Source: Paenibacillus brevis (GTDB lineage Bacteria; Bacillota; Bacilli; Paenibacillales; Paenibacillaceae). From it: a DNA stretch of 64,000 bases. The notes below the pieces were generated by a model. That model did not search any database. It worked only from the letters and a program-made list of their open reading frames with translations, and was not told the origin of the DNA. Below are positions 27,022 through 36,166 of this stretch, one piece after another. How positions within the stretch are numbered: the stretch's first letter is position 1; each line of letters opens with the position of its first letter. The stretch is from assembly GCF_018919145.1 (NCBI RefSeq), contig NZ_JAHLQJ010000004.1, forward strand, positions 186,001 through 250,000, in the 5' to 3' direction. Made by a program: the position numbers and the translations under genes.

Positions 27022-28122
27022 CTATGTCGTCATTAAAGACCGCATTTCCACACAAGCCATCACGAAGGCCCCAACTCCATGCAGATCATTCTTCACCTTC
27101 GGACGAGTCACATAGTTCTCATAATCGCCAGCCGAGGTTCCGATGCAAATATCCGGCAACAGTAGCCGCCCCTGCTCATCCCATTCCACGATTTCGGTCA
27201 ATCCCTCATAACCTCTTCTGGCCGCGATTACTGCCTCTTCACCGGCCAGTCCGAATTGGACCGCTTTCGCAAGCGTATAGACGAACAGACAGGAGCCGGA
27301 AGCCTCAAGCCAATTGTCCTTCTGATCTCCTTTATTCACCACCTGATACCATAAACCGCTTGCACCATCCTGATAACGAATGAGCGCTTGAACGAATCCC
27401 TGCAGTTCCTCCGCCAGCTCTTCCCGGCCGGGAGCATCCTCCGGCAGCAAATCAAGAAACTGACTTAGAGCTAGTCCGTACCATCCTATGGACCGGCTCC
27501 AAAACTCCGGTGAGCAGCCGGTATCCGGATTTGCCCAAGGCATCTGACGGCTTTCATCCCAGGCGTGATACAGCAAGCCTGTAGTCTCATCCTTCATATG
27601 CTTGCGCATCAGCCGCTCCTGGTACAGCACGATCTCCCGCAAGCCAATTTCGCCATAAGCGTTGGCATATTTCAAGGAGAACACGCCTACCATGTAAAGC
27701 CCATCCAGCCACATCTGATTCGGATATTTGTCCTTGTGCCAGAAGCCGCCCTCCGACGTTCTGTTCAGGGTCAGCAGCAGGCTGCGCAGCTTATCCGCAG
27801 CAGCTTTATACTTCGGTTCGCCAGTCTGTTCATGTAATCTAAAGAGCAGCTGCCCTGCCTGCATCGCATCCAGTTCATCCCGGGCAAAGTAGAAATTACC
27901 GTAATCATCCACCAAATTATCGACGTATTGCTGAATGTACTCCATGTAGCGGTTATCTTGAACCGTCTGTGCAAGGAGCTCCATTCCGCATAAAAATACA
28001 CCCTGATGATAATGCCATCGATTCGCAGGGGGAAGATTGCCTGCTGCAGCGTAGATATCCATTAATGAGTCGCAGGCCTTCCTGGCCCATTGGATTGGTG
28101 TCTCCGGGCGACTAACCGTCAT
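27022..28122 (-). CDS. Glycoside hydrolase family 105 unsaturated glucuronyl/galacturonyl hydrolase
   Basis: A 366-residue (alpha/alpha)6-barrel enzyme that removes the unsaturated uronic acid left by pectate or rhamnogalacturonan lyases, as YteR and YesR do. Typical segments are RWHYHQGVFLCGMELL, DELDAMQAGQLL, MWLDGLYMVGVFSLKYA and FWSRSIGWYGLALSQFLDLL. The start at 28120-28122 is preferred for the GGAGGGAG ribosome site upstream; the longer frame to 28179 runs into the preceding intergenic part. Cytoplasmic. It lies between the ABC permease genes and GH28, consistent with the last step of oligosaccharide breakdown after import. Confidence 0.92.
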   Translation of the reverse strand: MTVSRPETPIQWARKACDSLMDIYAAAGNLPPANRWHYHQGVFLCGMELLAQTVQDNRYMEYIQQYVDNLVDDYGNFYFARDELDAMQAGQLLFRLHEQTGEPKYKAAADKLRSLLLTLNRTSEGGFWHKDKYPNQMWLDGLYMVGVFSLKYANAYGEIGLREIVLYQERLMRKHMKDETTGLLYHAWDESRQMPWANPDTGCSPEFWSRSIGWYGLALSQFLDLLPEDAPGREELAEELQGFVQALIRYQDGASGLWYQVVNKGDQKDNWLEASGSCLFVYTLAKAVQFGLAGEEAVIAARRGYEGLTEIVEWDEQGRLLLPDICIGTSAGDYENYVTRPKVKNDLHGVGAFVMACVEMRSLMTT

Positions 28123-28192
28123 GTTCAAGCTCCCTCCAATTGTGATTCGTCTAAGACCTATGCTTCGTACATCGTTCAATCATCACTGCATC

Positions 28193-29068
28193 CTAACCCT
28201 TCATCGATCCCAGCATCGCACCCTTTGCAAAATGCTTTTGCAGGAATGGATACACCATAAGAATGGGCAGCGTAGCCACCACTATGACCGCCATCTTGAT
28301 CGTCTGATCCGGCGGAGGTACCGTTCCGTCCAATGTGGAGCTGTGGTCCATCCCGCTGGCCAGCACGACGATCTGTCTCAGCAACACTTGAATCGGCCAT
28401 TTGGCACTGTCATCCAGATAGAGAATGGCGCTCATATAAGTGTTCCAATAAGTTACCGCATAGAAGAGGGAAATCGTAGCGATGGCCGGCATGGACAGCG
28501 GAAGCACGATTTTGAACAAAATGCCGAAATCACTGCACCCATCGATTTTCGCCGACTCCTCAAGACCTTCGGGTATGTTCTGGAAGAAGTTCCGAAGAAT
28601 GATCATATTAAAGGCACTGATTGCCGACGGCAGGATTAACGATGCATACGTATTGATCAGCCCTAATTCCTTCACGACCAGGAAGGTAGGAATCATCCCG
28701 CCGGTGAACAGCATGGTGAACACGACCATAAAGTTAATAACATTCCGCCCGTCCAAATCTCTGCGCGACAGACCGTAGGCCATCAATGAAGTAATAAACA
28801 TGCTGAACAAGGTTCCGAATAACGTCACTCCAATGGAGACGCCCATCGCCCTGAATATCGTATTTGTGGAAAAAATAAATTTGTACGCATCCCAGCTCCA
28901 GATCCTTGGAATCAACACGAATTTATGCGCAGCCAGCTCCGCACTCGTCGTAAACGATCCGGCAACAACGTGGACGAAGGGAAGCACCGTAATTAACGCG
29001 ATCAAGGCAAGCAGCGTGAAATTGATGGCGGCATAAATTCTGCCGCTAATCGATCTGTCTTCTACCAT
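28193..29068 (-). CDS. Carbohydrate ABC transporter permease (LplC/YtcP-like)
   Basis: A 291-residue CUT1-type inner membrane permease with six membrane helices. The EAA loop that contacts the ATPase reads EESAKIDGCSDFGILFKIVLPLSMPAI. The C-terminal KHFAKGAMLGSMKG is a common ending of this family. It follows the partner permease by 21 bp. No ATP-binding subunit is encoded in the cluster, as is common for this group, which use a shared MsmX-type ATPase. It should import pectin oligosaccharides with the binding proteins encoded upstream. Confidence 0.93.
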   Translation of the reverse strand: MVEDRSISGRIYAAINFTLLALIALITVLPFVHVVAGSFTTSAELAAHKFVLIPRIWSWDAYKFIFSTNTIFRAMGVSIGVTLFGTLFSMFITSLMAYGLSRRDLDGRNVINFMVVFTMLFTGGMIPTFLVVKELGLINTYASLILPSAISAFNMIILRNFFQNIPEGLEESAKIDGCSDFGILFKIVLPLSMPAIATISLFYAVTYWNTYMSAILYLDDSAKWPIQVLLRQIVVLASGMDHSSTLDGTVPPPDQTIKMAVIVVATLPILMVYPFLQKHFAKGAMLGSMKG

Positions 29069-29089
29069 TTTTAGATTCCTCCTGCAATA

Positions 29090-30058
29090 TCAGTAAACGC
29101 CTTCTTCACCCATTTTTTTCGAAATCCGGTTAACAAGCATAACCATGATCAAGCCGATAATCGATTTAAAGAATCCAATCGCCGTACTATAGCTGAATTG
29201 TCCTTGTCTCAAACCAGCCGTGTAGACATACGTATCGATGATTTCCCCGACCTGCCGGTTCATGGAGTTTAAGAGCAAATAGACATGTTCGAAGCCTAAA
29301 TCCAGCACATGACCGATTTTCAAGATGAACAGCGTTATAATAACCCCGCGGATCGTAGGCAGCGTGATATGCCATACCTGACGCATTCTGCCGGCTCCGT
29401 CTATACGTGCTGCCTCATACAGCCCCGGATCAACGGCTGCGATCGCTGCGAGATAAATAATCGTTCCCCAACCTGCTTCTCTCCATATCACCTGAATAAT
29501 GTACATCGGACGTAACCAGCCGTTACTAAGCAGGAAATTGATCTTTTCAAAGCCAAAATAACTCAGCAATTCATTAATAATCCCGCCATCCATCGTGACC
29601 ATAACATAGGAGATGGATACGATAATTACCCATGACATGAAATGCGGCAGGTATACCAGTGTCTGAAATATCCGCTTGAAGAAATTTCCTCTCAATTCAT
29701 TGAGCATCAAAGCGAGAATAATCGGGATCGGAAAATAAATAAATATATTTAGCGCAAACAAAACGATGGTATTCCATAAAATATTGAAAAACTCCGGCTC
29801 CGTGAACAGCCGTCTGAAATGCTCAAATCCTACCCATTCGCTGCCGAATATTCCTTGATAAGGCTTATAGTTCTGGAATGAAATAATGAGCCCGTACATC
29901 GGAAGATATTTGAAAATGATAAAGTACAGCACTCCGGGCAACAGCATCACATAGAGCCATTTATTTCGCCACAACCGTTTTTTGAGCTCGCTTGATCTCT
30001 TTTCCTTCCCGAGCCGTAATGGAGGGGCAGCTCCGGGCTGAACGGTGACTTCCTGCAT
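29090..30058 (-). CDS. Carbohydrate ABC transporter permease (LplB/YteP-like)
   Basis: A 322-residue permease with six membrane helices and an EAA loop EAARIDGAGRMRQVWHITLPTI. An N-terminal basic cytoplasmic segment precedes the first helix, and the FKYLPMYGLIISFQNYKPYQG stretch is a typical signature for LplB-type subunits. The ATG at 30056-30058 follows GAGAGGAAG. It pairs with the permease at 28193-29068. Two hairpins (30089-30137) lie between it and the preceding binding-protein gene, which may reduce its expression relative to that protein. Confidence 0.93.
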   Translation of the reverse strand: MQEVTVQPGAAPPLRLGKEKRSSELKKRLWRNKWLYVMLLPGVLYFIIFKYLPMYGLIISFQNYKPYQGIFGSEWVGFEHFRRLFTEPEFFNILWNTIVLFALNIFIYFPIPIILALMLNELRGNFFKRIFQTLVYLPHFMSWVIIVSISYVMVTMDGGIINELLSYFGFEKINFLLSNGWLRPMYIIQVIWREAGWGTIIYLAAIAAVDPGLYEAARIDGAGRMRQVWHITLPTIRGVIITLFILKIGHVLDLGFEHVYLLLNSMNRQVGEIIDTYVYTAGLRQGQFSYSTAIGFFKSIIGLIMVMLVNRISKKMGEEGVY

Positions 30059-30088
30059 GAGATTCTTCCTCTCTACTATTTGATGAAC

Positions 30089-30137
30089 CGAAAAGGCCAT
30101 GGCAGTTCCACAGCCTTTCCGGGTGACTGCAAAGTCA
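30089..30137 (-). terminator. Two intercistronic hairpins between binding protein and permease
   Basis: AAAAGGCcaTGG pairs with CCacaGCCTTT (30090-30118), followed by a separate 6-bp hairpin GTGACT-GCAA-AGTCAC (30122-30137). Neither has a long T-tract, so they more likely stabilise the upstream binding-protein mRNA or partly attenuate transcription than end it. Confidence 0.5.
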
Positions 30138-30141
30138 CGCT

Positions 30142-31689
30142 TTATTTCGCAGCGGCATTAAACTCTTCGATGATCTTGTCGCCTCCCCGGCTCTTCCAAT
30201 CGGATACGGCCTTCTCAAAGCCGGCTCTATCGATCTGTCCATACATGTATTGATAAGTCGCATCTGTAATGATCTGTTGAAGCTCAACACCTTTTTCCAT
30301 ATAGGTGACTGAATCCAGTGCGGCGGTTGGATCAGCTACCCCAACCTTTACGTTCTCCAGAAGCAGCTCTTCCGCATGAATCCGGCCCGGAAGCTCATTG
30401 TAGCTCTCGTACATTCCGTTCGTTTCAGCTTCCCCGATAACGCTGTCCTTGTAGCCTTTTACCTCGCGCTCAATCAGTTCCTTCTCTGACGAAGGCTTGG
30501 CTTTGCCGTCAACTACGGTATAATGGACACCCTCGATACCCCAGTACATTACATTGGAAACTTCCGGAGTCATCATCTTGTCAAAGAAAGCGAGAATCTT
30601 TCTAAGCTCCGCCTCATCCTTTACAGCCGATTTCGGGAACAGAACAATGTTGTTATATCCCGGAATCATCCATTGAGCGAAACTGCCGTCAGGACCGGCA
30701 ACCATACTGTGCGTGTCAAGCACCGCATCCGGAACGTTCTTGATCAGGTCCTTATGCAGTGAATCAATGTCCTGCATCGAGCCGCCGATGTACATCCCTG
30801 CCTTGCCGCTGGTGAACATTTTGACGGCATCCGTTTTACTTGTCGCAGCAAAATCTTGGTTCATATACCCGCTCTCACGTACTTTTTTGAAGAAATCCAT
30901 CGTGTCGTAGTAGCCTTCGAACGTAAACTCCGGCTCCAGCTGGCCATCCTTGGTTCCCCAATAGTTTGGTGTTCCGAACCAGGAGGATACAGTCTTGAAG
31001 GCACCATAGACCAGCTCGTTGCGGTCAACAATTCCGATTGTATCCTTCTGCCCGTTGCCATCCGGATCTTGCTCGGTGAAGGCTTTGGCCATCTCGAATA
31101 ATTCATCCACATTCGCCGGTGCGCTGAGGCCTAATTTGTCCGCCCAATCCTTGCGGTAGATCATGCCTTGACGGGCCAGCGGTCTGCCGATGTACAGCGA
31201 ATACAGCTTGCCGTCCACCTTGGTATTATTCAGAATTTCCGGCTTCAGCTTATTCAGATTCGGGAACTCGCTAAGCAGTGGGCCGATCTCCCAGAACTGA
31301 CCATCTTTAATCGCTTCCTTCATCTGAACGAAGGTTGTGGAGTTTTTCAAATACGTAACCTGTGGCAAGGAGCCCGTTGCAAAAGAAGTATTCAGCTTTT
31401 CTTCATAAGTATCCGCGGGGAAGAATTGATACGTCAGCTTCGTGTTGGTCAATTTCTCGATTTCTTTCTTGATCGTGTCCGGCGGTGTCTCTGACGTGTT
31501 CAGCGGAAGCATAATCGTAATTTCCGTCGGTTCCTCCGGAGCGGCCGAGACCTCCTCTTTCGAGTTGGATGGAGCAGGTGTCGGATCAGACGATGCCCCC
31601 TTGCTCTTCTCGCCTCCCCCGCATGCGGACAATACCAGGCTGAAAGCGAGTAATACGGTCAGTAACATACTGAATGACTTTTTCTTCAT
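30142..31689 (-). CDS. ABC transporter solute-binding lipoprotein (LplA-like), copy 1
   Basis: A 515-residue extracellular binding protein. Lipobox LSACGGG fixes it to the membrane. The mature part starts with a Ser/Pro/Glu-rich linker, then the two-lobed family 1 fold (EITIMLPLNTSETPPDTIKKEIEKLT; DWADKLGLSAPANVDELFEMAKAFTEQDPDGNGQKDT with the EF-like DPDGNGQKDT loop of this group). C-terminal DWKSRGGDKIIEEFN is shared with the upstream paralogue. It lies immediately before the two permease genes and so is the main candidate for the pectin-oligosaccharide receptor. A cre-like site is in its leader (31717-31730). Confidence 0.94.
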   Translation of the reverse strand: MKKKSFSMLLTVLLAFSLVLSACGGGEKSKGASSDPTPAPSNSKEEVSAAPEEPTEITIMLPLNTSETPPDTIKKEIEKLTNTKLTYQFFPADTYEEKLNTSFATGSLPQVTYLKNSTTFVQMKEAIKDGQFWEIGPLLSEFPNLNKLKPEILNNTKVDGKLYSLYIGRPLARQGMIYRKDWADKLGLSAPANVDELFEMAKAFTEQDPDGNGQKDTIGIVDRNELVYGAFKTVSSWFGTPNYWGTKDGQLEPEFTFEGYYDTMDFFKKVRESGYMNQDFAATSKTDAVKMFTSGKAGMYIGGSMQDIDSLHKDLIKNVPDAVLDTHSMVAGPDGSFAQWMIPGYNNIVLFPKSAVKDEAELRKILAFFDKMMTPEVSNVMYWGIEGVHYTVVDGKAKPSSEKELIEREVKGYKDSVIGEAETNGMYESYNELPGRIHAEELLLENVKVGVADPTAALDSVTYMEKGVELQQIITDATYQYMYGQIDRAGFEKAVSDWKSRGGDKIIEEFNAAAK

Positions 31690-31716
31690 TCCAATTTGAC
31701 CTCCAATGACATAAAA

Positions 31717-31730
31717 TGATTACGTTTTCA
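31717..31730 (-). promoter_or_regulatory. Candidate cre site upstream of the binding-protein gene
   Basis: Minus-strand TGAAAACGTAATCA fits the Bacillus cre consensus TGNAARCGNWWWCA at every fixed position. It lies 28 bp before the start codon of the binding-protein gene, a roadblock-type position for CcpA. An AAATGATTA motif (31714-31722) partly overlaps it. Confidence 0.6.
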
Positions 31731-31802
31731 CAATACATGCCCGTTGGCATTCCAGATACAATCATTTGTTCAGATTGGCCGCTTGGTTCAAGGCTTCTGG
31801 AG

Positions 31803-31821
31803 AAATGATTATGGTGATTAT
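31803..31821. promoter_or_regulatory. TGATTAT repeats upstream of binding-protein gene
   Basis: AAATGATTATGGTGATTAT contains TGATTAT twice (31806-31812, 31815-31821). The same AAATGATTA word occurs at 31714 and in a pair at 33492 and 33511 upstream of the second binding protein, and so may be a binding site for the AraC-type regulator. Confidence 0.35.
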
Positions 31822-31844
31822 CGGGGGTGCTTGTCACAAGGTGC

Positions 31845-31885
31845 AAAAAAAAACCTGCACTAACTCCCATGGAGTTGGCGCAAGG
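31845..31885 (-). terminator. Rho-independent terminator after second binding-protein gene
   Basis: On the minus strand CCTTGCGCCAACTCC pairs with GGAGTTAGTGCAGG around a short ATG loop and is followed by T9. It separates the two binding-protein genes into different transcripts. Confidence 0.85.
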
Positions 31886-31899
31886 CTTGAAGTCAATAT

Positions 31900-33411
31900 T
31901 TATTTCTTCAAAGCAAGCGAAGCATCGTACTCTTGTATAATTTGATCTCCGCCATTTCGGCGCCACCGCTCAATCTCCTGGGCAAAACCTTCCGCATCGA
32001 TGCTTCCAAGGATATAATTGTAGGTCGCGTCGGCAATCAGCGCGGACAGCTCCGCATTCTTCTCATCAAAGGTAGGCGAGCTGAGCGAAACCGTCGGATC
32101 ATTCACCAGGAAGGATTCGTTATCCTCACTCAACTGGTCAGCCAGATTGGTCAGCTGCTCCTTCTGTCCTACCTTCATAATATTGCTGTTGCCGATATCG
32201 GCAATCATTAGGGAATAGAGCGGGCTGACTTCATTTACTCGCAACTGGGAGGTTGATTCAGGCAAGATCACCTCACCGTTAACTATACTGTAATGGCGCC
32301 CTTCCACTCCATACATCATCAGATTAGCTACATCCTTATCCATGGTCCGGTCAAAAAATTGCAGGATATCCTTTAGCTCCTGCTCTGTTGGGATGGCCTT
32401 CTTCGAGAATAAAAACAAACCGTTATAATTCGGAATCGACCATACCTTGTAGCCGTCCGGACCTTCAATCCGGTTCACCAATGTAAATTCAGCCTCAGGA
32501 TTAAGCGCCCTGGCTTCGATCGCCAGACGCTGCACGTCCGTCATACTGCCAATGAGCACGCCGGCTTCTCCCTGGATAAAGCGATCCCGCTGGATTTCCT
32601 TGCTCGTCAGTGCAAAATCCCGATTTAAAATCCCTTCATTATACAGCTTCTTCATGAAGTTCATCGTATCCATGTACTCTTCCGTCATAAACTCCGGAAT
32701 CAAGTGATCATTCTCGATCTTCCAATTATTCGGTGTACCGAAATAGGAGCTTAGCGTTTTGAATACACCATACACAAGATCATTTCGATCGACCAAGCCG
32801 ATGGTATCCTGCTTCCCGTTACCATCGGGATCGTTATATGTAAACTGCCGCATTATCTCATATAAATCATCCAGCGACTGCGGCTTAAGCAATTGAAGCC
32901 GGTCAAGCCAGTCCTGACGTATAATGACCCCTTGCCTGGAGGATGGACGTTCCGTATATAGGCCGTAGATTTTCCCATCCACTGACGCCTGCTCCAGAAT
33001 TGCGGGATCCAGCTTTTTCAGGTTATCATATTCCTGAAGATACGGACCAATCTCCCAGAAGGAGTCGGAGCGAATTGCATTTTTCACTAAATTGTAATCG
33101 GTAAACTTCACGAATGTTACTTTGGCTAACGAATGCGTAATCAGCCCGGTATTCATCTTATCGGTATAGACGCCCTCAGGAATCCAGTTCACATCAAGCT
33201 GAGCGCCGGTTAGCTTCTCAATCTCCTCCATAAGCTCGGATGCAGGAGGCTGAGGGAAATGGAGCGGAGCCAGTATCGATATATATAATCTGCTGTCTCC
33301 CTTTGCTGATGGATCCGAACTGCCTCCGCAAGCAGTTGTCATCAAGAATGGAACAATCAGCATGATACGAAAAAGGCGGGTTGCTTTCGCCCTGATGGAT
33401 TTTCCAGACAT
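31900..33411 (-). CDS. ABC transporter solute-binding lipoprotein (LplA-like), copy 2
   Basis: A 503-residue paralogue of the neighbouring binding protein, with lipobox TTACGGS and conserved blocks: SILAPLHFPQPPASELMEEIEKLTGAQLD, FTYNDPDGNGKQDTIGLVDRNDLVYGVFKTLSSYFGTPNNW and the ending RWRRNGGDQIIQEYD. The signal region MSGKSIRAKATRLFRIMLIVPFLM carries an unusually basic N-terminus. It is separated from copy 1 by a strong terminator and is adjacent to the divergent AraC-type regulator. It could be a second substrate receptor for the same permeases or a sensor partner for the regulator; both are inferences. Confidence 0.92.
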   Translation of the reverse strand: MSGKSIRAKATRLFRIMLIVPFLMTTACGGSSDPSAKGDSRLYISILAPLHFPQPPASELMEEIEKLTGAQLDVNWIPEGVYTDKMNTGLITHSLAKVTFVKFTDYNLVKNAIRSDSFWEIGPYLQEYDNLKKLDPAILEQASVDGKIYGLYTERPSSRQGVIIRQDWLDRLQLLKPQSLDDLYEIMRQFTYNDPDGNGKQDTIGLVDRNDLVYGVFKTLSSYFGTPNNWKIENDHLIPEFMTEEYMDTMNFMKKLYNEGILNRDFALTSKEIQRDRFIQGEAGVLIGSMTDVQRLAIEARALNPEAEFTLVNRIEGPDGYKVWSIPNYNGLFLFSKKAIPTEQELKDILQFFDRTMDKDVANLMMYGVEGRHYSIVNGEVILPESTSQLRVNEVSPLYSLMIADIGNSNIMKVGQKEQLTNLADQLSEDNESFLVNDPTVSLSSPTFDEKNAELSALIADATYNYILGSIDAEGFAQEIERWRRNGGDQIIQEYDASLALKK

Positions 33412-33491
33412 TTAAAATGTCCTCCTTCCTCATGTATTCATCATACATGCTGAAGCCGCAATAATTAACCATTTTGACGCAACTCTCGATG

Positions 33492-33520
33492 AAATGATTA
33501 TCGTTCAGGAAAATGATTAT
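33492..33520. promoter_or_regulatory. Paired AAATGATTAT direct repeats in divergent intergenic region
   Basis: AAATGATTAT occurs at 33492-33501 and 33511-33520, 19 bp apart, each followed by YGTT. Spacing of about two helical turns fits AraC-family half-sites. The pair lies between the second binding-protein gene and the AraC-type regulator gene. Confidence 0.45.
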
Positions 33521-33610
33521 TGTTATTATCTGCCAGATTACATACACTTAAAGTACGTTGATCAAAACCTCTTAAACTAAATGACTATCTATGATAAGGT
33601 GCTGAGTTAG

Positions 33611-35959
33611 GTGAGACCATTAAGCTTCTTAAGCAAATTGATGATCTTTACATTCGCAATCAGTACGCTTCCTGTACTATTTATCGGATCTTTTTCGTAT
33701 TTTACCTCTACTAAAGAAATTCAAAAAAACGTGAACCAGAGTAAAATGGAGCTCATCTCGCAAATTAATTCCAATGTGGAGCGGAAGCTGACCACAGTCA
33801 ATCAGACGTTGAATCAGGTCGTGAACTCCAGCGTGCTGAAGCGGGCTCTTGACAGCCCCTTAAATGAAAGCGATTTCAAGTTGTATAACGATCTCAGAAA
33901 TGAAATCCGTAATATGCAGTCTTTCGATACCAAGCTGGAGGATGTCGTCCTCCTTAACACCCAGCAAAACTGGATGATCAAGAACTCAGGCTTGTATCAA
34001 CTGGATTCCTACAAGGACCATGATCAATTAATGTCCTTGCTGGAGAATTCAGATAGCAATTCATGGGTTCTGACTCCTTCGTCCTGGTATTATAGCGAAG
34101 AAAGCGTCGATGCAGCCAAATGCAGCTACAGCATCAGCCTGATTAAGAAGCTCCCGACTAACAAATTGCACAAATACGGGCTTGCGCTCGCCAACATTCC
34201 CGCATGCACTTTGCAGGGCGATGTATCCTCCGATTCGCAGCCTTTGGACGATATTATTATCCTTGATGAGCATAACCGGATTTTACTGCACCCGGATGCT
34301 TCACTCGTGGGCTTGCCGCTCGAGGACAGCGGATTTATGGATGGTTCCAAGCTGGATCTCCAAGCCGGCAATTCCGGGCAGTTTACTACAACCATAGACA
34401 AAAAGGAATATTCCGTCAGCTTCTTGCGCTCCCAACTGAATGGCTGGGTTTACTTATCTGTAACCTCCATTGCAAGCCTGACCAAGGAGTCTACCAAGAT
34501 CGGACTGTTCACCTTTTACATTTGTGCGGTCATGCTGTCGCTATCCATTCTTCTCGCTTGGATCGGGTCCCGGCGGATGTATACACCCATTGAGAGATTG
34601 CTGAACCAGCTGGGTCAGCGGAAACCAGGCCTCAGAGCCCGTCACGCCAACGAATTCCAGGTGATCGGCGAGCAGCTGCACCATCTTTTCCAGTCCAAAT
34701 CGCAATTGGAGCGGGAGATTAACCAGCATATCCGCCAAGTAAGGACCTTTTCACTTAGCCAGGCTTATCAAGGCAACTACAAGAAGAGCGAGCTTCATAC
34801 GAAGCTGGAGCAATTTGGCTATGGCGGACAAATTCAGAACTGGAAGACGATGGCGGTCATTACCTTGTCGATCGATTCTTATGAAAATTCGGCCTACGAG
34901 AAAGAAGACCTGAGCCTGCTGCTGTTTGCTACGCACAATATGATTGAGGAGCTTGTCAGTCCTGACAATCGGTTCGCCCCAGTCATTATGGATCAGTTCA
35001 TCGTCACCTTAATCGGAAGCACAGAAAATGATGAGCCTGCCTTCCATCGTTGGCTGTATGCGCTGACCGAGCAGCTTCAGCAGGAAATCAATCGTTGTCT
35101 CAAGCTCCAGGTGAGCATCGGTCTCAGCCTTCCGTTCCATTGCTTCCACAAAATACCGATCGCTTACAAGGAAGGAATTGAAGCTTTGAAGTACCGAATC
35201 AAGCTAGGCACCGGGGTGATTATTCAATTTGAGAATCTTAACTCCGGCATGCATTATCTGAAACTGAATTATCCGAACCATAAGGAAAACGACCTGATGG
35301 ACGCGATCAAATTGGCTGAGACTGACAAAGCGAAGGAGCTTGTCCGCCAGCTGTTCTCATGTATATTTGCGCAAGAATTATCGCCGCAGGAATACCAGAT
35401 TCCGATTACTCGCCTGCTTAACAATCTGCTCATCATGATGCAGGAATCGGGTATCGGGCTGAATCAAATCTATCATGCCAATGGATCCTTATTTGAGGAA
35501 TTACTGGAGCTGCCTACTGTAGCCGAAATTGAGGACTGGTTCTGGAGTGTCATTATTAACCCGTTAATCAAGATCTTTAACAGCCGGCAAAATGCACAGT
35601 ATCAGAATATTTCCGAGAAAATCATCGACCTGGTACAGCACTATTACGATACAGACCTGACCCTGGAGGAATGCGCCTCAAGGCTTCATTACAATGCCAA
35701 CTATATCAGCAGCATTTTCCGTAAAGAGACCCAATCCTATTTCAGTGAATATCTGACGATGTACCGGTTCAAAATGGCGAAAAAATGGCTGGAAGAAACC
35801 GATATGCCGGTCAAGGATATCGCTGCAAGATTACGCTATAACAACTCCCAGAACTTCATCCGTTCGTTCCGCAAGCAGGAAGGAATGACCCCGGGACAGT
35901 ACCGCGAGCTGCATAGCAACTCGAAGCATTCGCAATTACTCGACGAAATGGCCGAATAG
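33611..35959 (+). CDS. Membrane-bound AraC-family regulator with extracellular sensor
   Basis: A 782-residue one-component regulator of the YesS type. Membrane helices lie at about 9-31 and 296-316, enclosing a Cache-like extracellular domain of about 265 residues. A cytoplasmic linker region (about 320-670) leads to a C-terminal double helix-turn-helix: LTLEECASRLHYNANYISSIFRKETQ and MPVKDIAARLRYNNSQNFIRSFRKQEGMTPGQYRE. The start is a GTG with AAGGTG upstream. It is divergent from the pectin binding-protein genes and so is the likely activator of the pectin cluster in response to an extracellular sugar or a liganded binding protein. Confidence 0.93.
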   Translation: MRPLSFLSKLMIFTFAISTLPVLFIGSFSYFTSTKEIQKNVNQSKMELISQINSNVERKLTTVNQTLNQVVNSSVLKRALDSPLNESDFKLYNDLRNEIRNMQSFDTKLEDVVLLNTQQNWMIKNSGLYQLDSYKDHDQLMSLLENSDSNSWVLTPSSWYYSEESVDAAKCSYSISLIKKLPTNKLHKYGLALANIPACTLQGDVSSDSQPLDDIIILDEHNRILLHPDASLVGLPLEDSGFMDGSKLDLQAGNSGQFTTTIDKKEYSVSFLRSQLNGWVYLSVTSIASLTKESTKIGLFTFYICAVMLSLSILLAWIGSRRMYTPIERLLNQLGQRKPGLRARHANEFQVIGEQLHHLFQSKSQLEREINQHIRQVRTFSLSQAYQGNYKKSELHTKLEQFGYGGQIQNWKTMAVITLSIDSYENSAYEKEDLSLLLFATHNMIEELVSPDNRFAPVIMDQFIVTLIGSTENDEPAFHRWLYALTEQLQQEINRCLKLQVSIGLSLPFHCFHKIPIAYKEGIEALKYRIKLGTGVIIQFENLNSGMHYLKLNYPNHKENDLMDAIKLAETDKAKELVRQLFSCIFAQELSPQEYQIPITRLLNNLLIMMQESGIGLNQIYHANGSLFEELLELPTVAEIEDWFWSVIINPLIKIFNSRQNAQYQNISEKIIDLVQHYYDTDLTLEECASRLHYNANYISSIFRKETQSYFSEYLTMYRFKMAKKWLEETDMPVKDIAARLRYNNSQNFIRSFRKQEGMTPGQYRELHSNSKHSQLLDEMAE

Positions 35960-36008
35960 GCTGGCATGACCTAGATGTGCAAGGCGCAGGTCAGTATGAC
36001 CCAAGAGT

Positions 36009-36166
36009 GCACGTTAAGAGGGCAGCCGTGTGAAATGATCCTACGATCGCTCTTGTTCGCGGATTTCTCGAATTGGACTAAGTTCTCACAAGGGAGAAAT
36101 CCGCTCTCAAATGCGAACGCTCCGCTTCTTCAGATTCATTTCACACTCTTGCCCTTTCAAACGTGC
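36009..36166. repeat. Palindromic element family 1, copy A
   Basis: A 158-bp near-palindrome. Outer arms GCACGTT (36009-36015) and AACGTGC (36160-36166), then GGGCA and TGCCC, then GTGTGAAATGA and TCATTTCACAC. The inner part has GCGGATTTCTC facing GAGAAATCCGC. No coding capacity. Two more full copies (36554-36678 inverted, 37591-37758) and a broken one (45393-45888) occur, so it is a short mobile-type repeat, MITE-like in form. Confidence 0.8.
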
